A stretch of 64,000 nt of DNA from Ruminococcus flavefaciens (GTDB lineage Bacteria; Bacillota; Clostridia; Oscillospirales; Ruminococcaceae): contig NZ_FPIP01000005.1 in the NCBI RefSeq assembly GCF_900119075.1, forward strand, positions 144,922 to 208,921. Reading direction: 5' to 3'. The notes under the pieces were generated by a model, which did not search any database, was not told the DNA's origin, and saw only the letters and a program-made list of their open reading frames with translations. The position numbers and the translations under genes were made by a program. This document shows positions 1-8,023 of this stretch, in pieces (within the stretch, counting starts at the first letter, position 1; every line of letters begins with the position of its first letter).

Positions 1-1256
1 GATATGAACATCAGCAGACCTACGATATTGAAAACGGTTGCGAAGAAGCCTGTAACGTATCTTGCGCGTTTTGCAAGTATAACAGCTGTCCAGATAAGGA
101 ACAGTATCACAAGTCCGCCGAGAATGCCGATAGTGATGAATGAGAACGCATAGCTGCACTTGTCAACGTCGAAGCCAAGCTTTCTGCTCCACTCCTTGAC
201 GCTCAGGGTGTCGCTGAAGTTGTCCTTTTCAAGGTTCTTCTCGATAAGCTCGTAGCCGTCGTCGGTGAGCTCGTAATCGAACTCCTTGACAGCCGCATTC
301 TTGTTTGTTCTGAGGAAGTCGTTGACGAAGTCCTCTGCGGTAATTGACGGATTGCCGCCCTTGCCGTCGATGATGTAGTCGAGGTAGTCCTTGGCAACTC
401 TTCCTGCGTATTCGCGGAAGTCCGTATTCATCATGTATCTCTTGAAGCCTGCCTCGTCAGCCGCGCCCTTTGTAGCTGTGCGGAAGCCCATTGAATCATA
501 GAGAGTTTTTGCAAGCTCTTTGCCGTCGAACTGAGCCGACAGGGTAGTGCTTGCGTTGAGCTTTTCTGCTCTCTTGCGGATAACACTGCCGTTAGCGCCT
601 ATCTTTACCGCAAGGCTAATGCTGAACGCCAGCAGGAAAACTATAGTGAATATAGTTACCAGCGAAGCTCCGAAGATACGTCCGCCGCCGACTTTCTTGC
701 GAGCCTTTGGCTTGTCCTCCTGCTGAGGCATAGGTGCTGGAGCAGGTGCAGGCTCGGGCTGTACAGGCGGTATTGGCGGCTGTACAGGTGGGGGAGGAGC
801 GATACTGCTCTGTATAGGCTGAACGGGTATCTTCATTGTATTGCTGTTGTCGTTGAAGCCGTTATTGCTTACGGGAGCGGCAGGAGCCTCCTGCTTGGGG
901 AACTCCGCAGGCTTCTGAGGCTTTTCCTCGATAACAGGCTCAGGCTCTGGAGCTGTAAAGACCTCGGTAACAGGCTCGGGAGCCGGCTCGGTCACAGGCT
1001 CCGGCTCTGGGAGCTCGATAGTCTCGGAGGTGCTGAGTATCTCCGTCGGCTCGTCGTTGAGGAGCTCTGCTTCGCCGCTGGTAAGGCTGAGAGTTTCCTC
1101 GTTGGCGGCGATGATCTCTTCAAGGTGAGGAAGAATGGAAGTAGGCTCGTCGTCGGTATGTACATCGGGAGCAGGCTCGTTTTCGATACGGGCACCGCAT
1201 TCTGTGCAGAATAAAGCGTCGTTTGGCAGTTCACTGCCGCATTTTTTGCATAGCAT
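1..1256 (-). CDS. Zinc-ribbon, proline-rich membrane protein (partial, C-terminus off the left edge)
   Basis: The reading frame opens with an ATG at 1256, preceded by AGGAGGGA, and stays open to the window edge, so about 418 residues are visible. The N-terminus carries two CxxC knuckles (CKKC at residues 3-6 and CTEC about 15 residues later), a zinc-ribbon signature. A long acidic, Pro/Glu/Ala-rich linker follows, then a basic KARKK stretch, a membrane segment (SLVTIFTIVFLLAFSISLAV), an apparent extracytoplasmic domain of about 120 residues, and a second membrane segment (FITIGILGGLVILFLIW) near the edge. This architecture (cytoplasmic ribbon, flexible linker, membrane anchors) is common among uncharacterised Bacillota proteins. 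The function is unknown; the substrate or partner cannot be inferred. Confidence 0.85.
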   Translation of the reverse strand, partial: MLCKKCGSELPNDALFCTECGARIENEPAPDVHTDDEPTSILPHLEEIIAANEETLSLTSGEAELLNDEPTEILSTSETIELPEPEPVTEPAPEPVTEVFTAPEPEPVIEEKPQKPAEFPKQEAPAAPVSNNGFNDNSNTMKIPVQPIQSSIAPPPPVQPPIPPVQPEPAPAPAPMPQQEDKPKARKKVGGGRIFGASLVTIFTIVFLLAFSISLAVKIGANGSVIRKRAEKLNASTTLSAQFDGKELAKTLYDSMGFRTATKGAADEAGFKRYMMNTDFREYAGRVAKDYLDYIIDGKGGNPSITAEDFVNDFLRTNKNAAVKEFDYELTDDGYELIEKNLEKDNFSDTLSVKEWSRKLGFDVDKCSYAFSFITIGILGGLVILFLIWTAVILAKRARYVTGFFATVFNIVGLLMFI

Positions 1257-1383
1257 AATATCCCTCCTGTATTTTTCGTAAATGCTATTACAATTATAAG
1301 TCATACCAATAAATATGTCAAGTAAAAAAACTGTAACATTGTATTACACATGGGTATTTTCGGCAAAAAAGCGGATACAATGA

Positions 1384-1409
1384 CAAAAAGCCCGCCGAAG
1401 CGGGCTTTA
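1384..1409 (-). terminator. Rho-independent terminator of the dockerin gene
   Basis: On the minus strand, AAAGCCCGC-TTCG-GCGGGCTTT followed by a T-rich run begins two bases after the dockerin gene's stop codon. The stem is perfect with a stable TTCG-type loop. Confidence 0.9.
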
Positions 1410-1410
1410 A

Positions 1411-2085
1411 TTATTCGTTTTCGTTTGTGGTATCATCAATTTCTTTGAGCATATCGAAAGTATCTGCCGCCCAGTTTTCGATTTCGGTCTGGGGAACAGC
1501 GTTGATCCATTCTGCCCACTGCTCGGGGTCGTTCATGGATCCCCACGGATTTGCCGGGTTATTTACCCATATCCACGGGCTGTCTGCTTCCGGAAAGTTT
1601 TCGGGAAGCCATGACGACTGATCGCTATTCGGATCAAGTGGATTCTGCGGATCCCACGGGTTCCACGGGTTCCACGGGACCCACGGGTTCCACGGATCCT
1701 GAGGATCCAACGAACTGGTATCCGGCCATTCCCATGCAGTCAGCTCGCTGATAAATTCATCAATGAACTCCTCAATGGAGATATCGGTGTCGTTCAGTGA
1801 CTGGTCAACGTAGTATGAGAGCACGTAAGAAGCGTCCATAGCGTTCACGCTGCCGTCCTTGTTGACGTCGCAGAGCGAAAGGAGCTCCTGAGTGATATCG
1901 GCGTTATTTACGGCAAAGTCGGCGTAAAGGGACAGAATATACGAAGCGTCCACAGCATTGATGATGCCGTCGCCTGACGGATCGCCGAGACCGAGGTCAG
2001 CCGCATTTGCGCTGACAGCCGAACCAAGTGAAAGTGCCGCAAGCATACCTGCTAAAGTGCCTGCGAAAAGCTTTGATATCTTCAT
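1411..2085 (-). CDS. Secreted type I dockerin protein with Trp/Pro-rich tail
   Basis: The 224-residue protein starts with a clear signal peptide (basic MKISK, then a hydrophobic core ending SAVSANAA). Residues about 32-105 form a dockerin type I domain: two Ca-binding repeats read DPSGDGIINAVDASYILS and DVNKDGSVNAMDASYVLS, each with the D-x-N/S-x-D-G pattern and a following F-helix. Dockerins bind cohesins of cellulosomal scaffoldins, so the protein is probably displayed on a cellulosome or bound to a surface cohesin. There is no catalytic or carbohydrate-binding domain of a known type. Instead, the C-terminal ~110 residues hold a run of WNP/WDP units (about residues 130-155) and an acidic tail. 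AAGGAGGC precedes the ATG. The role of the tail is unknown; the exposed tryptophans could contact polysaccharide, but that is inference. Confidence 0.9.
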   Translation of the reverse strand: MKISKLFAGTLAGMLAALSLGSAVSANAADLGLGDPSGDGIINAVDASYILSLYADFAVNNADITQELLSLCDVNKDGSVNAMDASYVLSYYVDQSLNDTDISIEEFIDEFISELTAWEWPDTSSLDPQDPWNPWVPWNPWNPWDPQNPLDPNSDQSSWLPENFPEADSPWIWVNNPANPWGSMNDPEQWAEWINAVPQTEIENWAADTFDMLKEIDDTTNENE

Positions 2086-2131
2086 TGTAAAAGCCTCCTT
2101 TTATGTCGGAAAAAACGGATTCTGTAAATCC

Positions 2132-2160
2132 ATTATAGCGCAAAAAATCAGTACTGTCAA
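2132..2160 (-). promoter_or_regulatory. Sigma-A promoter of the dockerin gene
   Basis: Read on the minus strand: TTGACA, 17 bases, TATAAT. Both hexamers match consensus exactly, about 50 bases upstream of the start codon. Confidence 0.85.
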
Positions 2161-2202
2161 CTTATATATTGCGGTTTTTAGAATTTAGAGCTAAGAACTA
2201 AG

Positions 2203-2275
2203 TGTAGGGGCGCACAGTGTGCGCCCGTGGATGAAAAAATATGTTATTCGCGGACTGCCAAAGGCAGCCCCTACA
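2203..2275. repeat. Composite inverted palindrome element (73 bp)
   Basis: The left arm TGTAGGGG leads into the palindrome GGGCGCAC-AGT-GTGCGCCC. About 20 unrelated bases follow, then an inverted module, GGACTGCC-AAA-GGCAGCCC, ending in CCCCTACA. The two modules face each other, giving 8-bp terminal inverted repeats. The same architecture recurs at 37508-37577 and 48360-48429. A heptad tract (GAGCTAAGAACTAAG) precedes it and another follows. Confidence 0.85.
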
Positions 2276-2315
2276 GGCTAAGGACTGACAACTGATCACT
2301 AAAAACTGATCACTT

Positions 2316-2343
2316 CGGGACGCCGAGGGCGGCGTCCCCTACA
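2316..2343. repeat. Single palindrome module (GGGACGCC type)
   Basis: GGGACGCCGA / GGCGGCGTCCC closing with CCTACA: an inverted copy of the TGTAGGGG-armed module family, lying just upstream of the metG promoter. Confidence 0.8.
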
Positions 2344-2360
2344 ATAATCACTATTACCAC

Positions 2361-2389
2361 TGGACATATTGCAAAAAACGTGATATAAT
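2361..2389 (+). promoter_or_regulatory. Promoter of metG
   Basis: TGGACA, 17 bases, TATAAT. It is followed at 2399-2421 by a small hairpin (CCGTTTC / GAAACGG) in the roughly 55-base leader. No T-box elements are apparent. Confidence 0.75.
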
Positions 2390-2451
2390 ATAAGTTAACC
2401 GTTTCTTTCATTCGGAAACGGAATCTTTACACTCAGATTGGAGCGATTTTT

Positions 2452-4437
2452 ATGTCAAAGAAACCCTTTTACATCACAACGCCGATTTATTACCCATCGG
2501 GCAATCCGCACATAGGTCACTGCTATACCACAGTTGCCTGCGATTCTATCGCCCGTTACAAGCGAATGCAGGGCTATGACGTAATGTTCCTCACAGGCAC
2601 TGACGAGCACGGTCTCAAAATTGAGCAGAAGGCTGCCGAGCAGGGCGTAACTCCCAAGGAGTACGTTGACGTCATCGTTGACAGGTTCAAGAACCTGTGG
2701 AAATATATGAACATCTCATACGACAGATATATCCGTACCACTGACGACTATCACGTAGAAGCCGTTCAGAAGATATTCAAGGCACTTTACGACAAGGGCT
2801 ATATCTACAAGGGCGAATATTCGGGCAAGTACTGTACTCCCTGCGAGAGCTTCTGGACTGACTCTCAGCTTGACGAGAACGGCTGCTGTCCCGAATGTCA
2901 CAGACCTGTCAAGTACGCCAAGGAGGAGGCTTACTTCTTCAAGATGTCTCCCTTTGCAGAGCGCATAGAGAAGCTTCTTCTCGAGACTGATTATCTCCGT
3001 CCAAAGACAAGAGCTGTTGAGCTGGTAAACAACTTCATCAAGCCCGGTCTGGAGGACCTCTGCGTATCAAGAACCACATTCAAGTGGGGCGTACCTGTTA
3101 CCTTTGACGACAAGCACGTTGTATACGTATGGATAGACGCCCTTTCAAACTATATCACAGCTCTCGGTTATGAGAACTCCGCACACAATGACTATGAGAA
3201 GTACTGGCCTGCCGATGTTCACATGGTAGCAAAGGACATCATGCGTTTCCACGCTATCATCTGGCCTGCAATGCTCATGGCACTTGACCTGCCACTGCCT
3301 AAGCACCTTGCTGTACACGGCTATATCACCATGCAGAGCAAGGGCGGCGAAAGCGTGAAGATGTCCAAGTCACTGGGCAACGTCGTTGATCCTTTCGTAC
3401 TGGGCGAGCGCTACGGCTGTGACTCTATCAGATACCATATCCTCCGCGAAATGGCTCTGGGCGCAGACAGCCTTTTCTCCAACGAGATAATGATAAACCG
3501 CATAAACTCCGACCTTGCCAACGGCTTCGGAAACCTTGTTTCCCGTACCGTTGCAATGGTGGACAAGTACTTCGGCGGAACTCTCCCCACAGAGCGCGAG
3601 AGCGACGCTTTGGACGACGAGTTCAAGGCAGTAGTCACAGGACTTCTTGCCGAGACAGACAAGTACATCGACGAGACCAAGCTGAAGCAGGTACTTGAAG
3701 AAATATTCAAGGTAGTTGACCGTGCAAACAAGTACATCGACGAGACCGAGCCGTGGAAGCTGGGCAAGGACGACACAAAGAAAGCCCGTCTTGCGGCTGT
3801 TCTCTACAATCTCCTTGAAGCTATCCGTGTTACATCTGCACTTCTTGCACCTTTCATGCCTACCACAATGCCGAAGGTATGGGAGCAGATAGGCGCTTCC
3901 GAAGCAGATGTGGAGTATGATAAGCTTGACAAGTTCGGCGTACTTCCTGCAAACGTTACAGTTCACAAGGGCGAGATACTCTTCCCGAGGATCGACGTTG
4001 ACAAGGAGATAGAGGAGCTCAACGCTATCCTCACCAAGAACATGGAAGAAGCAAAGGCAAAGCTTTCATCAGAGGAAAAGGGCGAGGCGCCTGCCGAGCC
4101 TATCGAGCTGAAGCCCGAGATAACTATCGATGACTTTGCAAAGGTAGAGATAAGAGTTGCAAAGGTAGTAGCCTGCGAAAAGGTGAAGAAGTCCGACAAG
4201 CTCCTGTGCTTACAGCTTGACGACGGCATGGGCGGACGTCAGGTAGTATCGGGTATCGCGCAGTACTATCAGCCCGAGGACCTCATCGGCAAAAAGCTCC
4301 AGCTTATAGCAAATCTCAAGCCTGTAAAGCTGAGAGGCGTTGACAGCAACGGAATGATATGCGCCGCAGATACTCCCGACGGAGTAAAGGTCATCTTCGT
4401 AGATGACAGCATACCTGTAGGCTCTAAGATAAGATAA
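2452..4437 (+). CDS. metG: Methionyl-tRNA synthetase
   Basis: This 661-residue class I aminoacyl-tRNA synthetase charges tRNA-Met with methionine in the cytoplasm. The HIGH signature is at residues 20-23 (PHIGH) and KMSKS at 303-307. A four-cysteine zinc knuckle lies in the connective domain (C128, C131, C146, C149). The alpha-helical anticodon-binding domain follows. A C-terminal EMAP/Trbp111-type tRNA-binding domain (about residues 560-661, IDDFAKVEIRVAKV...) supports dimerisation and tRNA affinity, as in long bacterial MetRS forms. It is monocistronic, with its own promoter and terminator. GGAG lies about 8 bases before the ATG. Confidence 0.98.
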   Translation: MSKKPFYITTPIYYPSGNPHIGHCYTTVACDSIARYKRMQGYDVMFLTGTDEHGLKIEQKAAEQGVTPKEYVDVIVDRFKNLWKYMNISYDRYIRTTDDYHVEAVQKIFKALYDKGYIYKGEYSGKYCTPCESFWTDSQLDENGCCPECHRPVKYAKEEAYFFKMSPFAERIEKLLLETDYLRPKTRAVELVNNFIKPGLEDLCVSRTTFKWGVPVTFDDKHVVYVWIDALSNYITALGYENSAHNDYEKYWPADVHMVAKDIMRFHAIIWPAMLMALDLPLPKHLAVHGYITMQSKGGESVKMSKSLGNVVDPFVLGERYGCDSIRYHILREMALGADSLFSNEIMINRINSDLANGFGNLVSRTVAMVDKYFGGTLPTERESDALDDEFKAVVTGLLAETDKYIDETKLKQVLEEIFKVVDRANKYIDETEPWKLGKDDTKKARLAAVLYNLLEAIRVTSALLAPFMPTTMPKVWEQIGASEADVEYDKLDKFGVLPANVTVHKGEILFPRIDVDKEIEELNAILTKNMEEAKAKLSSEEKGEAPAEPIELKPEITIDDFAKVEIRVAKVVACEKVKKSDKLLCLQLDDGMGGRQVVSGIAQYYQPEDLIGKKLQLIANLKPVKLRGVDSNGMICAADTPDGVKVIFVDDSIPVGSKIR

Positions 4438-4439
4438 GA

Positions 4440-4467
4440 AAAAACGGCGCATTATTGCGCCGTTTTT
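4440..4467 (+). terminator. Terminator of metG
   Basis: AAAACGGCGC-ATTATT-GCGCCGTTTTT immediately after the metG stop: a perfect 10-bp stem with a T-run. Confidence 0.92.
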
Positions 4468-4469
4468 CA

Positions 4470-4740
4470 GTATATAGTGAGTAGTGAATAGTAAGTAGTG
4501 AGTAGTAGGCAGTGACGCGCATTGCGCGTCTGAGCCCTTAGCCGTTAGCCTGTAGGGGCTGCCTTTGGCAGTCCGCAGGATACGATTAGAGCGTGGATAA
4601 CGCTCTGTAGGGAACGCCGCCCTCGGCGTTCCAAAGTGAGTAGTGATTAGTAGGTGCGCTTTCCGAGCACCCGTCGGGATACACAGCATTGTCGTTCGGG
4701 CGAAAAGAGGTGTCGTGGACGCCAGCCCTACATAGCAGAT
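4470..4740. repeat. Intergenic repeat cluster: heptads plus palindromes
   Basis: This gene-free gap begins with a degenerate period-7 tract (about 4477-4512, AGTAGTG-like units). Then come ACGCGCATTGCGCGT, heptads ending TTAGCC, a TGTAGGGGCTGCC module (4551-4576), an AGAGCGT-GGATA-ACGCTCT hairpin, and a TGTAGGGAACGCC module (4606-4632). The last ~100 bases carry degenerate hairpins only. No coding sequence is supported. Confidence 0.75.
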
Positions 4741-4747
4741 ACACATA

Positions 4748-4777
4748 AAAAAACTCCGCTGTGAAGCGGAGTTTTTC
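4748..4777 (-). terminator. Bidirectional terminator after the anti-sigma gene
   Basis: AAAAACTCCGC-TGTGAA-GCGGAGTTTTT: A-run on one side and T-run on the other, so it can act on either strand. It lies downstream of the gene ending at 4815. Confidence 0.85.
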
Positions 4778-4814
4778 TATTTCACTATATCATGTATCAA
4801 AGCTTTTGCAGGAG

Positions 4815-6707
4815 TTATTTTTTATATTCTTCGTACAGCTTATCCAGCCTTTCTGCAACCTTTTCGGGCTCGCTGCAGCGGTAGCCGCGGCCTGTCTCCT
4901 GATTGGTGTAGGTGCCCAGATTGTTGATACCAAACATTTTGTAAACCGAGTTCTGATTTATCATGTAGAGCTTTAGCTCAGTTCCGTCTTCATCGTCATA
5001 TTGAGAATAGATCTCATCGTAGATGTCGCTTTCATCGTCATATTCCTTGAATTCCATTTCTTCCCATTCAAGTCCCTCAAATACTTCACGGAGTCTTGCT
5101 GTCGGTATCTTACGTCCGCTTTCTGTATAAGGATAATTGGTGCCGCGTATGTTGACTTCTGCTATATCTCCGCTGAGACAGATATCAAGCTCCCTGTTGA
5201 TGAGCTCGTTAGTGCTGAGCGGAGTCATCTTGCTGTTCATCGCCTTTATCTCGGAGATAAGCTGGTCAATGCCGTCGATATGGTCGATACGGTAGATATC
5301 AGGCATAGATGACGCCGTTCCGTTTTTATCGGAGTATATCGCCAAGCCGCCCGAGTATATGAACAAAAACTGCTCTTTATTCTTCAGGACAATGCTGTTA
5401 TTATAAAATGAAGTTTCGGCAAATGCAGATGAACCCATTATAGCAGTGGTATACAGCTCGGGCTTCCAGTTACAGTTCTCCAGCAGTGACTGCAATTGTT
5501 TCAGCTGTTCTTTATCGAGGGTATAAACATTGCACTTATTATCAAAAGTGCATTTAAGCAAAGTGCCGTCCATATCTGCGATATCCACAGGACAGGGTAT
5601 ATCGTCCAAACCTGCGAGTATGTTTTTGATGTCGCTGTAAATGATAGGATTGAACATATAGGCTCTTTCTGTTATCTCGTTTGTGGAGTTTATCATCTTT
5701 TTATTGAAGGCTTCGCCGGTGGAGTAAAAGTCTACTCTGCAATCGTAAGCGTCGTCCTTGATAAAGAGAGAAATAGGCTCTTCGTTGGCAGGTCTCTCCT
5801 TGTGTCCCTCGGAAAGCAGGGTATCTGACATTTCATTCAGGCATTTGGCGAGATATTTTGCCTGTTCATCGGTGACAGTGCCTGATTGACCGTTTATGGC
5901 GTATCTTACGCCGCTGAGGTCAGCATTTATGCCTGCAAAGAAAGCCTTGTTTTCTTCTTTGCCGAAGATAATCGTCCTTATTTCTTTGTACTGTTCGGAC
6001 GTCATGTTGTATCCGAGCTCTTTTTCGAGTCCGTTGTTTGTGCTTCTAATGTATACATTTATCATACCGCTTTCATACATATGCACATAGTAATAATCTT
6101 CGTTATATACGTAATTGAATGTGATATTTTCGCCGTTTAAAGAAGCATTGATAGCAGTTAAAAGCTCATCTGCCTCGGAATTATTGTCGTCGTCTTTATC
6201 ATCGGGGATATTTATAGCATATGTTACACTTTTGCTTTCGTTCCAGTTCACCTGAGAAAATACCTCAATGAGCTGAGCCGCCATATCATAAGAAGCGACA
6301 ACAGGCACCTTTGAATGTATGCTGCCGTAGTTCGTTTCCTGCAAAATAAAGGTAGCGCCTTTAAGCTCTATAGAAGCAAAGGGAAAATCAAATACGCTGT
6401 CGCTGTTTTTTGTCTCGGAGGACACTTCCTCTACCTCTGATTCCACGCCGTACTGCGCGTCAGAGCCGAGACCGCCTCTGAGATTCATATAACCGCCGCC
6501 GCCGACAGCTCCGATAACAGCGATAACAGTCGCTGCTGCCAGATACTTTTTGAAGCCCTTGTTCTCGATGACCTCGACGTGATTTTCTACTTCCTCATAG
6601 CCGTCGTCGTCAAAGTTGGATTTCAAGAGCTGTTTCTCCATTTTTGCGCAGAAATCCGAGCTCAGACGGATATCGTTCAGAGCGTTTTTATAATCTTTAC
6701 TTGACAT
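4815..6707 (-). CDS. Membrane-anchored putative anti-sigma factor with large extracellular region
   Basis: This 630-residue protein has an N-terminal cytoplasmic segment of about 52 residues (SSKDYKNALNDIRLSSDF...), one membrane helix at about residues 54-72 (YLAAATVIAVIGAVGGGGY), and about 560 extracytoplasmic residues with no recognised catalytic motif. The ATG lies inside the end of the upstream sigma factor gene (31-nt overlap) and has its own AGGAGGGAG, so the two are translationally coupled. A short cytoplasmic segment, one helix and an adjacent ECF sigma gene are the hallmarks of membrane anti-sigma factors that hold their sigma until an external signal. The call rests on context and topology; the ligand is unknown. 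A paralogous arrangement is found at 55779-57870. Confidence 0.75.
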   Translation of the reverse strand: MSSKDYKNALNDIRLSSDFCAKMEKQLLKSNFDDDGYEEVENHVEVIENKGFKKYLAAATVIAVIGAVGGGGYMNLRGGLGSDAQYGVESEVEEVSSETKNSDSVFDFPFASIELKGATFILQETNYGSIHSKVPVVASYDMAAQLIEVFSQVNWNESKSVTYAINIPDDKDDDNNSEADELLTAINASLNGENITFNYVYNEDYYYVHMYESGMINVYIRSTNNGLEKELGYNMTSEQYKEIRTIIFGKEENKAFFAGINADLSGVRYAINGQSGTVTDEQAKYLAKCLNEMSDTLLSEGHKERPANEEPISLFIKDDAYDCRVDFYSTGEAFNKKMINSTNEITERAYMFNPIIYSDIKNILAGLDDIPCPVDIADMDGTLLKCTFDNKCNVYTLDKEQLKQLQSLLENCNWKPELYTTAIMGSSAFAETSFYNNSIVLKNKEQFLFIYSGGLAIYSDKNGTASSMPDIYRIDHIDGIDQLISEIKAMNSKMTPLSTNELINRELDICLSGDIAEVNIRGTNYPYTESGRKIPTARLREVFEGLEWEEMEFKEYDDESDIYDEIYSQYDDEDGTELKLYMINQNSVYKMFGINNLGTYTNQETGRGYRCSEPEKVAERLDKLYEEYKK

Positions 6708-7192
6708 AGATCTCCCTCCTCCTCAAGTTCTGCTTTGAGCTTTTCCCGTCCTCGTCTGAGCAGCGAACCCACGGTATTCTCGTTTTTATTCAGCATAGAA
6801 GCTATCTCCTTGATTGAATAGCCCTCATAGTAATGCAGGAATATTACCTCTGCGTATTTTTTCGGCAGAGCCGCTATCTGCTGTCTGAGCTCACGGCTTT
6901 CGGTATCCATTTCGCAGATGACCTCTGAGTGCTCAAGGTCGTCAATGGAGCAGGTCCTGCTGAAGCGGAAGCTTCTGCGGAAATTCTTGCATTTGTTTAT
7001 AGCGGCTCGGAGAAGCCACGCTTTTAAGTGTTCGTCGCTGTTAAAGTTCTGGGGATTTGTGTGCAGTGAAAGAAAAACGTCCTGAACGATGTCCTCTGCC
7101 TCGGCGTAGCTGCCGCTGAAAGCGAAAGCAGCGCGCAGAACGGTGTTTCCGTATTTTTTGAAAGCATATAATGCTGTGTTTTCGTTATTCAT
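6677..7192 (-). CDS. ECF-family RNA polymerase sigma factor
   Basis: The 171-residue protein has region 2 (residues about 10-75, including SGSYAEAEDIVQDVFLSLH, the ECF region 2.2 signature) and region 4 (about 110-160, LPKKYAEVIFLHYYEGYSIKEIASML...ENTVGSLLRRGREKL, a helix-turn-helix for -35 recognition). It lacks region 3, as expected for the ECF family. It directs RNA polymerase to a dedicated promoter set when released by the overlapping downstream anti-sigma. AAGGAGGTCA precedes the ATG. No ECF-type autoregulatory promoter was identified upstream. Confidence 0.92.
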   Translation of the reverse strand: MNNENTALYAFKKYGNTVLRAAFAFSGSYAEAEDIVQDVFLSLHTNPQNFNSDEHLKAWLLRAAINKCKNFRRSFRFSRTCSIDDLEHSEVICEMDTESRELRQQIAALPKKYAEVIFLHYYEGYSIKEIASMLNKNENTVGSLLRRGREKLKAELEEEGDLCQVKIIKTL

Positions 7193-7250
7193 TGCAGTGA
7201 CCTCCTTTCACATATAACACACATGGGGGAGACAGAATTGTGCAGGGATA

Positions 7251-7318
7251 AAAATTTTTCTTTGAAAAATTTTTATTTGTTATCTTGTAGGGGACGCCGC
7301 CCTCGGCGTCCCCTACAA
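7251..7318. repeat. AT hairpin plus perfect 34-bp palindrome
   Basis: AAAAATTTTT-CTTTG-AAAAATTTTT (7251-7275) is followed by a module whose arms are complementary to the very ends: TTGTAGGGGACGCC at 7285 pairs with GGCGTCCCCTACAA ending at 7318. Here the arm and the inner palindrome form one continuous stem, unlike most copies, where only the core pairs. Its position just past the ispD stop suggests it may double as a transcript end. Confidence 0.8.
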
Positions 7319-7320
7319 AT

Positions 7321-7998
7321 TCATTTCTGTTTAAGCAGGATTTCCGCGATAGCTATATCCTCGGGAGTAGTTATCTTGATATTTGTATAATCTCCCACGG
7401 TCATAGCCACCTTGCCGCCGATAGCCTCTACGAGCTGGCAGTCGTCGGTGAAGTCCAGCCCGTGTTCGAGTGCAAAATCAATGCCCTCGAAATAAAGCTT
7501 TCTCTTGAATATCTGCGGAGTCTGAGTGATATAGAGGTACTTCCTCGGCGGAGTATCTGTGATAAGTCCGCCCTCAACGGTCTTGATAGTGTCCTTTACG
7601 GGGACTCCCAGTGTAGCGCCGCCGAAAACAGAAGCGTCCTTGATTACTTTTTCGATGTGCTCTGGCTTGACAAGGGGACGTGCTCCGTCGTGAACAGCTA
7701 TCAGCTCGGTATCCTTTGATATTTTGCGGACGCCGTTGATAACGCTTTCCTGACGGGTAGAGCCCCCTGTGGTACATTCTTTGAGCTTTGTTATCCCTGC
7801 GGCTTCCGCCTCAGCCTTGATAGCAGGGATATCGTCCTCACGGGCAACTATGACTATCTCGCTGACGCTCTCGCAAGCCTGAAAAGCCTGCATGGTAACG
7901 CCTATGACCTTTCGCTCGCCAAGTGGGAGCAGTATCTTGTTTACTCCGCCCATTCTGGTGGAGTTTCCTGCGCAAACTATTACAACTGATGTTTTCAT
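7321..7998 (-). CDS. ispD: 2-C-methyl-D-erythritol 4-phosphate cytidylyltransferase
   Basis: The 225-residue enzyme is the standard length for IspD, which makes CDP-methylerythritol from MEP and CTP in non-mevalonate isoprenoid synthesis. The N-terminal nucleotide loop reads VCAGNSTRMGG...K, with the expected R15 and K21. The metal/CTP-binding VHDGARPL lies at about 102-109 (D104). TDDCQLVEAIGG near the C-terminus matches the substrate site. AAAGGAGAAAT precedes the ATG. Related TarI cytidylyltransferases share the fold, but no teichoic-acid genes are nearby, so IspD is preferred. Confidence 0.93.
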   Translation of the reverse strand: MKTSVVIVCAGNSTRMGGVNKILLPLGERKVIGVTMQAFQACESVSEIVIVAREDDIPAIKAEAEAAGITKLKECTTGGSTRQESVINGVRKISKDTELIAVHDGARPLVKPEHIEKVIKDASVFGGATLGVPVKDTIKTVEGGLITDTPPRKYLYITQTPQIFKRKLYFEGIDFALEHGLDFTDDCQLVEAIGGKVAMTVGDYTNIKITTPEDIAIAEILLKQK

Positions 7999-8023
7999 GT
8001 TATTTCTCCTTTATTTAAACTGA

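Noticed and set aside
2390..2451. T-box or SAM riboswitch ahead of metG
   Set aside because: The leader is only about 55 bases with a single short hairpin; no specifier loop or T-box sequence.
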